Assembly (NCBI RefSeq): GCF_023078375.1
Contig: NZ_CP095554.1
Coordinates: 2,096,501-2,160,500, forward strand
Reading direction: 5' to 3'
DNA: 64,000 nucleotides
Origin: Roseomonas gilardii subsp. gilardii
GTDB taxonomy: Bacteria; Pseudomonadota; Alphaproteobacteria; Acetobacterales; Acetobacteraceae
The translations under genes and the position numbers were made by a program. The notes under the pieces were generated by a model. It did not search any database, was not told where the DNA came from, and worked only from the letters and a program-made list of their open reading frames with translations. This document shows, piece after piece, positions 52,224 through 61,269 of the stretch (position 1 is the first letter of the stretch; each line of letters starts with the position of its first letter).

Positions 52224-53069
52224 TCAGGGCCGGAAGGCGCGCAGCGCGGCGAGGGGCGAGACCTGCTCCGCGGCGGCGATGGTGTCGAGCTGGTCCGGCG
52301 CCAGGGCTGCGGAGAGGCCGTTCAGCACCCAGACGCAATCCAGCCCGGCGGCCCTGGCCCCGGCGAGGTCGGTGCGCGGCCCGTCGCCCACGGCGAGGAC
52401 CCTATCCTTCGGCACGGCCAGCCGCCGCAGCACCGGGCCATAGACGATCGGGTCCGGCTTGCCGACCTCGAAGATGTCGGTGACGCCCAGCAGGCGGTAG
52501 CGGTCGGCGAAGGCGCCGGCGCAGAGCAGGGTGCGGCCGCCCACCACCACCTCGCGGTCCGGGTTCACGCAGACCATGGGCAGGCGTTTTTCGGCGCAGG
52601 CCTGGAGTACCGCGTCATAGGGCTCCAGGGCATGGGGGCCGAGCTGCGGGTCGGGGCCGGTGTTGAGCAGGAAATCCGCGCCGTCCGGCTGCTCCGCCAG
52701 GGTCAGGTCCAGCGTCTCGATCACGCTGAGGTCGGTGGCCGGGCCGAGATGGTAGGCGCGGCGGCCGAGCCGCGCGAACCAGGGATCGGTGCGGTCGCGC
52801 AGCATCTCCCAGGCGACCTCGCCCGAGGTCACGGCATCCACGTAGAGTTCGCGCGGCACGCCGAGCCGGGCGAGCAGTTCCTCGACCACCCAGGAACGGC
52901 GTGGGGCGTTGCTCAGGAAGACCACGCGCTTGCCGGCGGCCTGAAGCTGCGCCAGTGCCTCGGTGACGCCGGGATAGGCCTGCACCCCGTCATGGACCAC
53001 GCCCCAGAGATCCACCACGAAGCCGTCATAGCGCTCCGCCAGCGGGGTGATGCCCTCGAAGACCTTCAT
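52224..53069 (-). CDS. HAD-superfamily hydrolase, subclass IIA (TIGR01459-type)
   Basis: 281 residues. FVVDLWGVVHDGVQAYPG replaces the usual DxDG motif I and is characteristic of this alphaproteobacterial HAD-IIA group; VVFLSNAPRRSW is motif II; VGKPDPIVYGPVLRRL and LAVGDGPRTDLAGARAAG are motifs III/IV. It is probably a small-molecule phosphatase. Overlaps the upstream pyrD by 4 bases, so the two are co-expressed. Confidence 0.87.
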   Translation of the reverse strand: MKVFEGITPLAERYDGFVVDLWGVVHDGVQAYPGVTEALAQLQAAGKRVVFLSNAPRRSWVVEELLARLGVPRELYVDAVTSGEVAWEMLRDRTDPWFARLGRRAYHLGPATDLSVIETLDLTLAEQPDGADFLLNTGPDPQLGPHALEPYDAVLQACAEKRLPMVCVNPDREVVVGGRTLLCAGAFADRYRLLGVTDIFEVGKPDPIVYGPVLRRLAVPKDRVLAVGDGPRTDLAGARAAGLDCVWVLNGLSAALAPDQLDTIAAAEQVSPLAALRAFRP

Positions 53070-54127
53070 GCCGCGTCCACTCCCACCGCGTCCGAGATAT
53101 GCGCGAAGCCGTCGCGCCGCAGCAGCGCGGCCAGGCCGCGCTTGATGTCCGGGATCAGCGCCGGCCCCTCATAGGCCAGCGCCGCGTAGATCTGCACCAG
53201 CGAGGCCCCGGCCCGGATCTTGGCATAGGCCTGTTCCGCGCTGCCGACGCCGCCGGCCCCCACCAGCACCAGCCGCCCCCGCGCCAGCCGGTGCACCGCG
53301 GCCAGCATGGCGGTGGAGGGGGCGAAGAGCGGCGGGCCGGACAGGCCGCCCGCCTCGGTCCTGCGCGGCGAGCGCAGCGTCGCGGGGCGGGCGATGGTGG
53401 TGTTGGAAACGATGATTCCGGCCACGCCCTGGGCGATGCAGGCCTCCACGATGGCCGGCAGGGCCTCCTCGGCGAGGTCGGGGGCGATCTTCACCAGCAG
53501 CGGCGGCTGCGCCGGCAGCCCGGCGCGGCGCGCCGCCACGGCGGACAGGATGGCGGCCAGCCGCGCCTCCCCCTGAAGGTCCCGCAGGCCCGGCGTGTTG
53601 GGGGAGGAGACGTTCAGCGTCACGTAATCCGCATGCGGCGCCACGGCGGCATAGAGGGCCGGGTAGTCGCGCTCCGGATCGGCGCCTTCCTTGTTGATGC
53701 CGATATTGGCGCCCAGCACGGCGTGCAGCGGGCGGGGCAGGGCGGCCAGCCGCGCCACATAGGCGGCGAGGCCGCCATTGTTGAAGCCCATGCGGTTGAT
53801 CACCGCCCGGTCTTCCTCCAGCCGGAAGAGGCGTGGCTTGGGGTTGCCCGCCTGGGGCCGGGGCGTGACCGTCCCGGCCTCGACGAGTCCGAAGCCCAGC
53901 CGCATCAGCGGCAGCACCGCCGCCGCGTCCTTGTCGAATCCGGCGGCGAGGCCGACCGGGTTGCGGAAGCGCAGCCCCAGCGCCTCGCTGGCCAGGATGG
54001 GATCGTCCGGCTTGCGGTCCTGGCCGGCGAGGCCGAGGCGGAGGGCCCTCAGCGCCGCGCCATGCGCGCGCTCGGGGTCCATGCCGCGCATCAGCGGCAT
54101 GAGGGCGGAGGCGAGGGCAGGGGTCAT
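53066..54127 (-). CDS. pyrD: Quinone-dependent dihydroorotate dehydrogenase (class 2)
   Basis: 353 residues, the length of class 2 enzymes. N-terminal helical membrane-association segment (ALMPLMRGMDPERAHGAALRALRL), then FMN barrel: VGLAAGFDKDA, GFGLVEAGTVTPRPQAGNPKPRLFRL, NRMGFNNGGL, NVSSPNTPGLRDLQ (catalytic Ser region), and the C-terminal phosphate site LVGAGGVGSAEQAYAKIRAGASLVQIYAALAYEGP. Oxidises dihydroorotate to orotate with electrons to quinone in pyrimidine synthesis. Confidence 0.95.
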   Translation of the reverse strand: MTPALASALMPLMRGMDPERAHGAALRALRLGLAGQDRKPDDPILASEALGLRFRNPVGLAAGFDKDAAAVLPLMRLGFGLVEAGTVTPRPQAGNPKPRLFRLEEDRAVINRMGFNNGGLAAYVARLAALPRPLHAVLGANIGINKEGADPERDYPALYAAVAPHADYVTLNVSSPNTPGLRDLQGEARLAAILSAVAARRAGLPAQPPLLVKIAPDLAEEALPAIVEACIAQGVAGIIVSNTTIARPATLRSPRRTEAGGLSGPPLFAPSTAMLAAVHRLARGRLVLVGAGGVGSAEQAYAKIRAGASLVQIYAALAYEGPALIPDIKRGLAALLRRDGFAHISDAVGVDAA

Positions 54128-54264
54128 GTCGGCGCCCCCTATGGACCGAAGCCGGGCATGGGGGAAGCGCCTGTTGCGCGGGTTGACCGCGCACCCGGCG
54201 CCGGGGAGAAGCCACGGCCGAGGACACGTGGCCGGCGCGCGACGCGCCCGGCCCGCGGGAGGGG

Positions 54265-55131
54265 ATGGGGAGGCGGAACCCGGTGCGCGGACCTTTGCTG
54301 CTGCTGGCGGCGCTGGGCCTCTTCGCCCTGCTGGACACGAATTCCAAGCTGCTGTCGGGGCACTACCCGCCGCAGCAGGTGGTGGGAATCCGCTACGCCA
54401 CCATGCTGGCCCTGCTGCTGCTCGCGCGCCTGCTGCGCCCCGGCCTGGGCGGCGATCTGGGGACGCGGCATCCCTGGCTGCACCTGCTGCGCGCCGCCGG
54501 GATGCTGGGCTCGGCCTTCGGATTCTTCCTGGCGCTGCGGGGCCTCGCTTTGGCCGAGGGCTATCTCGTCTATTTCACCGCGCCCTTCTTCACCCTGGCC
54601 CTGGCCGCGCTCTTCCTGCGGGAGCCGGTTCCCGCCTCGGCCTGGGGCTGGTGCGCGCTGGGCTTCGGCGGCGTGCTGATGTCGCTCCTGCCAGGGCTGA
54701 CCGGGGGTGCGCCGGTGGCCTCCTATCTCTGGGCCCTGATGGGCACCGTCTGCTACTCCATCGTCATGACGATCAACCGCTGGCTGCGGCACGAGGCCGG
54801 GATGGCGCGGCTGATCCTCTGGACCGCGGCGCCCGGCCTGCTGGTGCTCCTGCCCTTCCTGCTGGAAAGCTGGGTGCCGCCCGGGGCGCGGGATACCGTG
54901 GCGCTGATGGCCAATGGCATCCTCTCCGGCGTGGCGTCGCTCTGCCTGGCCGGCGCCTTCCGCCATGCCTCGGCCTCCCGCCTCGCGCCTCTGGAATTCA
55001 GCGCGCTCGCCTATGCGGTGGTCTTCGACCTCGCGATCTGGGGCGTGGTGCCGGGGCCCTGGGCCATGGCCGGGGCGGCGGTGGTGATGCTGTCCGGGGT
55101 GATGAGCCAGCGCTCGGCCCGCGCGGCCTGA
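54265..55131 (+). CDS. DMT/EamA-family transporter
   Basis: 288 residues, ten membrane spans in two EamA repeats (LLLLAALGLFALLDTNSKLL at the start; FHRE-free loops; second repeat from about residue 148). The halves show the usual repeats (EGYLVYFTAPFFTLALAALFLREP; LEFSALAYAVVFDLAIWG). Substrate unknown. GGGAGGGG precedes the ATG. Divergent from pyrD. Confidence 0.85.
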   Translation: MGRRNPVRGPLLLLAALGLFALLDTNSKLLSGHYPPQQVVGIRYATMLALLLLARLLRPGLGGDLGTRHPWLHLLRAAGMLGSAFGFFLALRGLALAEGYLVYFTAPFFTLALAALFLREPVPASAWGWCALGFGGVLMSLLPGLTGGAPVASYLWALMGTVCYSIVMTINRWLRHEAGMARLILWTAAPGLLVLLPFLLESWVPPGARDTVALMANGILSGVASLCLAGAFRHASASRLAPLEFSALAYAVVFDLAIWGVVPGPWAMAGAAVVMLSGVMSQRSARAA

Positions 55132-55381
55132 AGGCCCATGTGAGAATGGCCGCGGGCCGGCCTGGCGGGTCTTTTCCGCGCTGGGGGCGTCAGGTCCTTG
55201 CCCCGGTGCCCCGCATCGGGGCGGCGGATCGTCCTGCGCGGCACGCAAAATCCCTCGCCAGCCCTCCGCCGCCCATTCTCGAACGGGCACCGAGTGGCGG
55301 GCGACTCGTGCCGCCATGGCACGGGAGGGGCGCCCGGAATGGGGGCTCACACCGGCGTGCGCCACGGGCATAAGCGGCGCC

Positions 55382-56017
55382 ATGATCCTGACGCGTCTCT
55401 TCCTGATCCGGCACGCCATCGTCGAGCCCTCGGCCCGGCTGACCATGTACGGGGACATGGACGTGCCGCTCTGCACCGTGGCCCTGGCGGCGGAGCAGGT
55501 GGCCCATGCCTGGCTGGCCGGGCGCCTGCCGCGCCCGGCCCGCTGGTTCTGCACGCCGCTGGCGCGGACCCGCTCCACCGCGGCGGCCATCTTCGCCGGC
55601 GGCTATCCCGAGCAGAGGCTGACCGAGCTGCCGGACATGCGGGAGCAGAATCTGGGCCGCTGGCAGGGGCTGACGCATGAGGAGTTCACCGCCCTGCTGC
55701 GCGACCCGCCGCACCCGTTCTGGCCGCATTCGGCCGAGGAGCGGCCGCCCGGCGGGGAAAGCGTGAGCGACGTGGTGAAGCGCGTCGGCCCGGTGCTGGA
55801 GGATCTGGTGGACAAGTATCCCGGCGAATCGCTGGTGATCGTGGCGCATGGCGGATCGATCCGCGCCGCGCTGGCCCATGCCTGCGGCTTCAGCCCCTAT
55901 CAGGCGCTCCAGTTCTCCGTCCGCAACCTGTCCCTGACGCGGCTGGAGAATCTCAGCGGCCAGTGGCGCGTCGGCGCGGTGAACGAGGAGCCGCCCGGGC
56001 TCAGCGCGATGCACTGA
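55382..56017 (+). CDS. Histidine phosphatase family protein (phosphoglycerate mutase-like)
   Basis: 211 residues. RHG-type motif LIRHAI (catalytic H11), MREQNLGRWQGL and the second histidine in VAHGGSIRAALAH. Length and motifs fit the broad phosphatase branch (for example alpha-ribazole phosphatase/CobC or PhoE-like) rather than glycolytic mutase, but the substrate cannot be told. The 250-base gap upstream includes an imperfect inverted repeat (55286-55295/55304-55312, one bulge) that could be a regulatory or terminator element. Confidence 0.83.
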   Translation: MILTRLFLIRHAIVEPSARLTMYGDMDVPLCTVALAAEQVAHAWLAGRLPRPARWFCTPLARTRSTAAAIFAGGYPEQRLTELPDMREQNLGRWQGLTHEEFTALLRDPPHPFWPHSAEERPPGGESVSDVVKRVGPVLEDLVDKYPGESLVIVAHGGSIRAALAHACGFSPYQALQFSVRNLSLTRLENLSGQWRVGAVNEEPPGLSAMH

Positions 56018-56102
56018 GGCCGCCGCAGATCCGGCCCCTTGGTTCAAGGAAGACTTTACGGTTAGAACGGGGTCGGGACCAAGGGGTTAGGGGGAGAATT
56101 TG

Positions 56103-56960
56103 ATGCGCCGTGCGATGTGTCTTGTGCTTCTCATGGCACTGACGGCCTGTGGCGGGGGGTCGATCCCGCCGGCCGCCGAGCAGCAGACGCTGGTGGACCG
56201 CGCGACGCTGACGGCACAGGAAATGCTGGGCCAGGGCGACCCGGGCGTCCGGCAGGACATCCAGAACTCGCTCCGCCGTTCCCGCGCCGTGATGATCTGC
56301 CCGCGCGTGCTGAAGGCCGGCTTCATCCTGGGCGCCCAGGGCGGGAGCTGCGTGCTGACGGCGCGCGACGGGGCCGGTTCCTGGTCCTCGCCCGCCTTCT
56401 ACAGCTTCGGCTCGGGTTCGCTCGGCCTGCAGATCGGGTTGCAGGACGCGCAGCTCATGTTCTTCATCCTGACGGACAAGGGGCTGAACGCCGTGCTGGA
56501 CAACCAGGTCAAGCTCGGCGGCGACATCTCCATCGCCCTGGTGACGGTGGGTGGCGGCCTGGGCGGCGCGACCACCACGGCGGCCGGGGCGGATGTCGTG
56601 GCCTATGCCAAGACCCGCGGCCTCTATGCCGGCATCACCCTCGATGGCGCGGTGATGAGCCCGTATCACGAGGGCAACCAGGCCTTCTACGGCCGCCCCG
56701 TCGGGGTGCGGGACATCGTGCTCAGCATGACCGCCTATAACCAGGGGGCCGATCCGCTGCGCGCGGTGCTGATGCAGTACGGCGCCGGCCAGGCCGCCGT
56801 GCCGCCCTCCCAGCCTTACGCGGCCCCGGCCCAGGGCGGCATCCCTGGCGGCGCCCCTGGTGGCGCTCCCTATGGGCAGGCGGCGCCGCCCGCCTATAGC
56901 GCCCCGGTGAGCGGGGCGGGTGGCGGCACCGGCGGGATCACGCGCGAAACGCTGCACTGA
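56103..56960 (+). CDS. SYLF/Ysc84-domain lipoprotein
   Basis: 285 residues. Lipobox LTAC (cysteine 16). The SYLF (lipid-binding actin-like Ysc84) domain spans ~25-225: SRAVMICPRVLKAGFILGAQGG, SSPAFYSFGSGSLGLQIGLQ, MFFILTDKGLNAVL and GLYAGITLDGAVMSPYHEGN. The tail is a Gly/Pro/Ala linker. SYLF domains bind phosphoinositides in eukaryotes; bacterial roles are unclear. ATG at 56103 chosen over an adjacent TTG. Confidence 0.88.
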   Translation: MRRAMCLVLLMALTACGGGSIPPAAEQQTLVDRATLTAQEMLGQGDPGVRQDIQNSLRRSRAVMICPRVLKAGFILGAQGGSCVLTARDGAGSWSSPAFYSFGSGSLGLQIGLQDAQLMFFILTDKGLNAVLDNQVKLGGDISIALVTVGGGLGGATTTAAGADVVAYAKTRGLYAGITLDGAVMSPYHEGNQAFYGRPVGVRDIVLSMTAYNQGADPLRAVLMQYGAGQAAVPPSQPYAAPAQGGIPGGAPGGAPYGQAAPPAYSAPVSGAGGGTGGITRETLH

Positions 56961-57124
56961 ACGGGGACCGCACCGGCGGCCCCCGGCCCCCGATGCGGAC
57001 CCGGACGGCAACCATGGCGTCCGGCAGGTGGGGGCGGTGCGCCGCCCGGACCCTGGCGGGTCCGCCGCTTCCATCCCACGCCCGCCCGGCATCCGGCGCG
57101 GGTCTTTCTGCGGATCGCCTCCTG

Positions 57125-58012
57125 ATGCTGCTGTCCAGTCCTTCCCGTTCCGCCGGGAAGCGCGCCCGCGGGTTCCTACTGGCGCTCCTGCCGGCCCTGC
57201 TGCTCGCGGCCTGCGCCACGCCGCCCGCCGCGACCCGGGCCCTGCGGGAACCGCCGCTGTCCTACCCGCCCTCGGCCAAGGAGCGGATCATCCGCTTCGC
57301 CCTGACGGAATGGCAGGACTGGGGCGGCACCGTCACCGCGCCCGGCGAGAGGCGCCCGCCCAGCAAGGCGCCGGGGCCGGAATCGAGCCTGACCAATTTC
57401 CCGCGCGTCCTCGCCTATTGGCGGGCGGTGGAGGAGGACCGGCCGGTGATCGACCGGAACCGGGACCTCTACGCCGCCGCCCTGCAAGGCGCGGCGACGG
57501 CCCCCTGGCGCGAGCCTGCCTGGTCGGCGGCCTTCATTTCCTGGGTGATGCGCTCCGCCGGGGTGGATGTCCGGGAATTCCCCGGCAACGCGGCCCATTC
57601 CTTCTATCTGGATGCCATCATCGCCGATGCGCGGGACTTCCCCGCCCAGGCGCCCTTCATCCCGCGCAGCCTGGGCGGCTACGCCCCCGCGCCGGGCGAC
57701 CTGGTCTGCGCCGACCGCTCGCGCCGGCCGCTCACCGACTGGCGGGACCGCCTGGGCGAGACCGGGAAGTTCCGCGCGATGCATTGCGACATCGTGGTGC
57801 GGGTCGCACCTTTCGTGGTGGAGGCCGTGGGGGGCAATGTGGAGGATACGGTCACGATGACCCGCTTCCCCACCGATGCGGCGGGGCGGCTCCTGCCCCG
57901 CCCGGCGGGCGAGCCGGTGCTGTTCGGCGTGATCGAGAACCGGATCGGCACGCTGCCGCCTTTCGGCGCCGTGGCACCCGCCGCCGGCAGCCGGGATGCG
58001 CCTCTGTCGTGA
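57125..58012 (+). CDS. DUF2272-domain lipoprotein
   Basis: 295 residues. Lipobox LAAC (cysteine 30) after a basic N-terminus and long hydrophobic run. The DUF2272 part is recognisable by EPAWSAAFISWVMRSAGV, FPGNAAHSFYLDAII, PAPGDLVCADRS and MHCDIVVRVAPFVVEAVGGNVEDTVTM, a pattern resembling NlpC/P60-like cysteine peptidase/amidase folds (Cys-Asp-x-His context in HCDIV), so cell-wall activity is possible but unproved. The signal peptide decides the start at 57125. It follows the SYLF lipoprotein on the same strand. Confidence 0.82.
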   Translation: MLLSSPSRSAGKRARGFLLALLPALLLAACATPPAATRALREPPLSYPPSAKERIIRFALTEWQDWGGTVTAPGERRPPSKAPGPESSLTNFPRVLAYWRAVEEDRPVIDRNRDLYAAALQGAATAPWREPAWSAAFISWVMRSAGVDVREFPGNAAHSFYLDAIIADARDFPAQAPFIPRSLGGYAPAPGDLVCADRSRRPLTDWRDRLGETGKFRAMHCDIVVRVAPFVVEAVGGNVEDTVTMTRFPTDAAGRLLPRPAGEPVLFGVIENRIGTLPPFGAVAPAAGSRDAPLS

Positions 58013-58039
58013 GGAAGACCCTGTGATGAAGGACCTGCC

Positions 58040-59161
58040 GTGAACGACACGCCCGCCCCCTCGCTCTTCGCGCCGCTGACCCTGCGCGGCGTGGCCCTGC
58101 CGAACCGGATCGGCGTCTCGCCCATGTGCCAGTACTGCTGCGCGCCGGACGGGAAGCCCACGGAGTGGCACCTGCAGCACCTCCTGTCCCGTGCCCTGGG
58201 CGGGGCCGGGCTGGTGATGACCGAGGCCGCCGCCGTGCTGCCGGAAGGGCGGATCACCCCCTGGGACCTGGGGATCTGGGAGGAGGCGCAGGTGCCGGGC
58301 CATGCCCGCCTCGCCGCCGCCATCGCCCGCACCGGGGCGGTGCCGGCGATCCAGCTCGCCCATGCCGGGCGCAAGGGCAGCCGCAACCCGCCCTGGAAGC
58401 ATGGCCCGGCCTCGGAGCATGGCTGGGAGCCGGTGGGGCCGAGCGCCGTTCCCTTCGAGGGCTATGCCACGCCGCATGCCATGAGCGAGGCGGAGATCGG
58501 CGCCACGGTCGCGGCCTTCGTGGCAGCGGCGCGGCGCGCGGTGCGGGCGGGCTACCGGGTGGTCGAGCTCCATGCGGCGCATGGCTATCTGCTGCACCAG
58601 TTCCTCTCGCCCCTGGCGAACCACCGCAGCGACGGCTGGGGCGGCGATTTCGCCGGGCGGACGCGGCTGGCGCGGGAAACGGCGGCCGCGCTGCGCGCCG
58701 CCCTGCCGGGGGATGTGCCGCTCTGGGTGCGTATCAGCCACACCGACTGGGTGGAGGGCGGCTGGACCACGGAGGACAGCGTGGAGCTGGCGCGGCGGCT
58801 GCGGGAGGCCGGGGTGGACCTGGTGGATGTGTCCTCCGGCGGCAATGCGGCGCAGGCGCGGATCCCGGTCGGCCCCGGCTATCAGGTGCCGGGCGCGGCG
58901 GCGGTGCGGCGCGGCGCCGGCATCCCGGTGGCCGCGGTGGGCATGATCACCGAGCCGCATCAGGCCCAGGCGATCCTGGCCGAGGGCAAGGCGGATCTGG
59001 TGCTGCTGGCCCGGGCGGTGCTGAAGGACCCCTACTGGCCCGTCCGTGCCGCCGAGGCGCTGGGGCAGACGGACCGGCTCTCGATTCCGCCCCAGTACGA
59101 GCGCGGCTGGGGCCAGTACCCGCTGCGGGACGAGGTGGCGGCGCCGATGCCGCCGCTGTAG
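58040..59161 (+). CDS. Old yellow enzyme family NADH:flavin oxidoreductase (YqjM/NamA-like)
   Basis: 373 residues. FMN barrel with LPNRIGVSPMCQYC (YqjM-type CQY), IQLAHAGRKGS, GYRVVELHAAHGYLLHQFLSPLANHR with the SDGWGGDF that follows, and the FMN phosphate region GMITEPHQAQAILAEGKADLVLLARAVLKDPYWP. Reduces activated C=C bonds with NAD(P)H; the CQY residue suggests the thermophilic-like/YqjM subclass. GTG start at 58040 with AAGGA upstream. It converges on the FKBP gene. Confidence 0.9.
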   Translation: MNDTPAPSLFAPLTLRGVALPNRIGVSPMCQYCCAPDGKPTEWHLQHLLSRALGGAGLVMTEAAAVLPEGRITPWDLGIWEEAQVPGHARLAAAIARTGAVPAIQLAHAGRKGSRNPPWKHGPASEHGWEPVGPSAVPFEGYATPHAMSEAEIGATVAAFVAAARRAVRAGYRVVELHAAHGYLLHQFLSPLANHRSDGWGGDFAGRTRLARETAAALRAALPGDVPLWVRISHTDWVEGGWTTEDSVELARRLREAGVDLVDVSSGGNAAQARIPVGPGYQVPGAAAVRRGAGIPVAAVGMITEPHQAQAILAEGKADLVLLARAVLKDPYWPVRAAEALGQTDRLSIPPQYERGWGQYPLRDEVAAPMPPL

Positions 59162-59198
59162 CGGGGGGGCCGGCGCCACGGCACCGGCCCGCTGCTCC

Positions 59199-59569
59199 TC
59201 AGCCGAGGCCGAGCAGCTCCACGTCGAAGATCAGCGTGGCGTTCGGCGGGATCACGCCACCGGCGCCGCGCGCGCCATAGCCGTGCTCCGGCGGCAGGAC
59301 GAGGATGCGGCGGCCGCCCACCTTCATGGTGGAGACGCCGATATCCCAGCCGGAGATCACCTGCCCCATGCCGATCATGAACTGGAACGGGTCGCCGCGG
59401 TCGCGGGAGCTGTCGAACTTGCGGCCGGGCTGGCCCTGGTTGTCGAGCCAGCCGGTGTAATGGACGGTGACCCACTGGCCGGAGCGGGGGATTCCCCCTC
59501 GCCGACCACCTCGTCACGGTAGCGGATGCCCGAGGGCAGGGTGGTGTACTGGTCGGCGCTGTCGGTCAT
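59199..59569 (-). pseudogene. FKBP-type peptidyl-prolyl cis-trans isomerase, frameshifted
   Basis: From ATG 59569 the frame reads [20 protein letters not shown] and GEGES, then must shift to continue as [45 protein letters not shown] and [29 protein letters not shown], a complete FKBP domain ending at TGA 59199. One base is missing in the five-base C-run (minus strand) at 59486-59490; six would restore a 123-residue protein of normal length. It is either a sequencing/assembly error or a recent inactivation. FKBPs speed proline isomerisation; no signal peptide is seen. Confidence 0.85.
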
Positions 59570-59636
59570 TCCCGAACTCCCTGGACTGGGTCCGGCCGCT
59601 TGTAGGGCAGGGCGGCGCCCAGGCCAAACCCGGGAG

Positions 59637-59676
59637 GGTGATTTCCCAGGGTGGATTTTCTGGGGTGATTTCCTGG
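59637..59676 (+). repeat. Three tandem 13-14-bp units upstream of the BaiN-like gene
   Basis: GGTGATTTCCCAG (59637), GGTGGATTTTCTGG (59650) and GGTGATTTCCTGG (59664), within the 134-base gap between the divergent FKBP and flavoprotein genes. Confidence 0.75.
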
Positions 59677-59703
59677 GGCGGCCAACTGTTCTAGGGAGCC
59701 GCG

Positions 59704-60875
59704 ATGGAATCCTTCGATGCGGTGATCCTCGGTGCCGGCGCGGCGGGGCTGATGTGCGCCATGGCGGCGGGGCAGCGCGGGCGGCGCGTGCTGCTGCTCG
59801 ACCATGCGGAACAGGCCGGGGCCAAGATCCTGATCTCCGGCGGCGGGCGCTGCAACTTCACCAATCTGGGCGTGGTGCCGGAGCGCTTCTTTTCCGCAAA
59901 CCCGCATTTCGCCAAGTCCGCCCTGCGCCGCTACACGCAGCACGACTTCCTGGCGCTGGTGGAGAAGCACCGCATCGCCTGGCACGAGAAGACGCTGGGG
60001 CAGCTTTTCTGCGACGGCTCGGCGCGGGCCATCCTCGGCATGCTGCTGGCGGAATGCCAGGCGGCGCGGGTGGAGATGCGGCTGCGGCACCGGATCACCG
60101 GGGTGGGCCATGACGGCGGCGGCTTCCGGGTGGAGACCGACCGGGGCGCCTTCGCCGCGCCCGCCCTGGTGCTGGCGACAGGCGGCCCCTCCATCCCCAA
60201 GATGGGCGCCACCGGCTTCGCCTATGAGGTGGCGCGGCGCTTCGGCCTGCCGCTGGTGGAGCCGCGCCCGGCGCTGGTGCCGCTGACCTTCGCCGGGGAG
60301 GCGCTGGAGATGATGCGCCCGCTGAGCGGCGTGTCGCTGGAGGCGGTGGCGCGCTGCGGCCGGCATGCCTTCCGGGAGGCCGTGCTGTTCACCCATCGCG
60401 GCCTGTCCGGTCCGGCCATCCTGCAGATCTCCTCGCCCTGGCGGGAGGGGAGGCGATCACCCTGGACCTGCTGCCGGAGCGCGACGCCGCCGCCTTCCTG
60501 ATCGAGCGCAAGAACAGCCGCCCCCGCGCCGAGCTGCGGACCGTGCTGGGGGAGGTGCTGCCGCAGCGCCTGGCCGTGGCCCTGGCGGAAGGCGTGGCGC
60601 GGCCGATGGGAGAGTTGCCGGACCGGGAGTTGCGCCGGGTGGCGGAGGGGCTGAAGAGCCGCCGCCTGATCCCCAGCGGCACCGAGGGCTATGCCAAGGC
60701 CGAGGTCACGCTGGGCGGCATCGACACGCGGGCGCTGTCCTCCCAGACCATGGAGGCCCGCGAGGTGCCCGGCCTCTATGCGATCGGGGAGGCGGTGGAT
60801 GTCACCGGCTGGCTCGGCGGCTACAACTTTCAATGGGCCTGGTCGAGCGGCTGGTGCGCCGGGCAGGCGCTCTGA
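59704..60875 (+). pseudogene. BaiN/HI0933-family NAD(P)/FAD-dependent oxidoreductase, frameshifted
   Basis: First frame from ATG 59704 encodes AVILGAGAAGLMCAMAAGQRG (FAD), SGGGRCNFTN (family signature), and continues to LQISSPWREG. The protein then resumes one frame over: ITLDLLPERDAAAFLIE, then VARPMGELPDREL, KAEVTLGGIDTRALSSQTME and GLYAIGEAVDVTGWLGGYNFQWAWSSG (C-terminal FAD block) to TGA 60875. One G is missing in the four-G run 60447-60450. Restored length is about 390 residues, the family norm. As given, the product is cut at 265 residues and loses its C-terminal FAD region. May be a sequencing error. Confidence 0.87.
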
Positions 60876-60967
60876 CGCCATCCGGAAGGTTCTTTTTCTG
60901 TTCCGGGGTGGCCCTGGTTGGAAATCAGCCTTTTCAAGGGTTTGTATTCGGGGCGCGCTTGCGTTCT

Positions 60968-61269
60968 ATGGGGGGCATGCCCAAGCTCCGCGCCTTCCTC
61001 CGGAACCTTGCCACCGTGTCCGTGACCGTGCTGATCGGTACGGGGGTCGTCGCCCTGACGGGCTTTCCCTGGTGGGTCAGCGGGCCGCTCTATGTCGCCG
61101 TGGTGGCGGGGCTGCTGACCTGGGCCGAAAGCCTGCCGCCGCCGAAGCCCGCCAGGAAGCGGTGCGGAAGGCACCCTCCGCCCGCCGGCCCGGCAGCCCG
61201 GCGAAACCGCGCCGCAAGGCCGAGGCGGGGCCCCAGGCCCTGCTACCGGCACCGGACAGGAAGGGCTAG
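60968..61269 (+). CDS. Small two-helix membrane protein with uncertain C-terminus
   Basis: From ATG 60968 (or 60977): basic N-terminus, two hydrophobic helices (VSVTVLIGTGVVALTGF, WWVSGPLYVAVVAGLLTW) and then PPPKPA. The frame shown would run on to 61315 with an Arg/Cys-rich tail overlapping the next gene. One frame over, the same DNA reads RQEAVRKAPSARRPGSPAKP and ends with TAG 61267-61269, a more natural Lys/Ala/Pro tail, so a further missing base near 61155 is possible. I annotate to 61269 on that reading. Function unknown. Confidence 0.5.
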
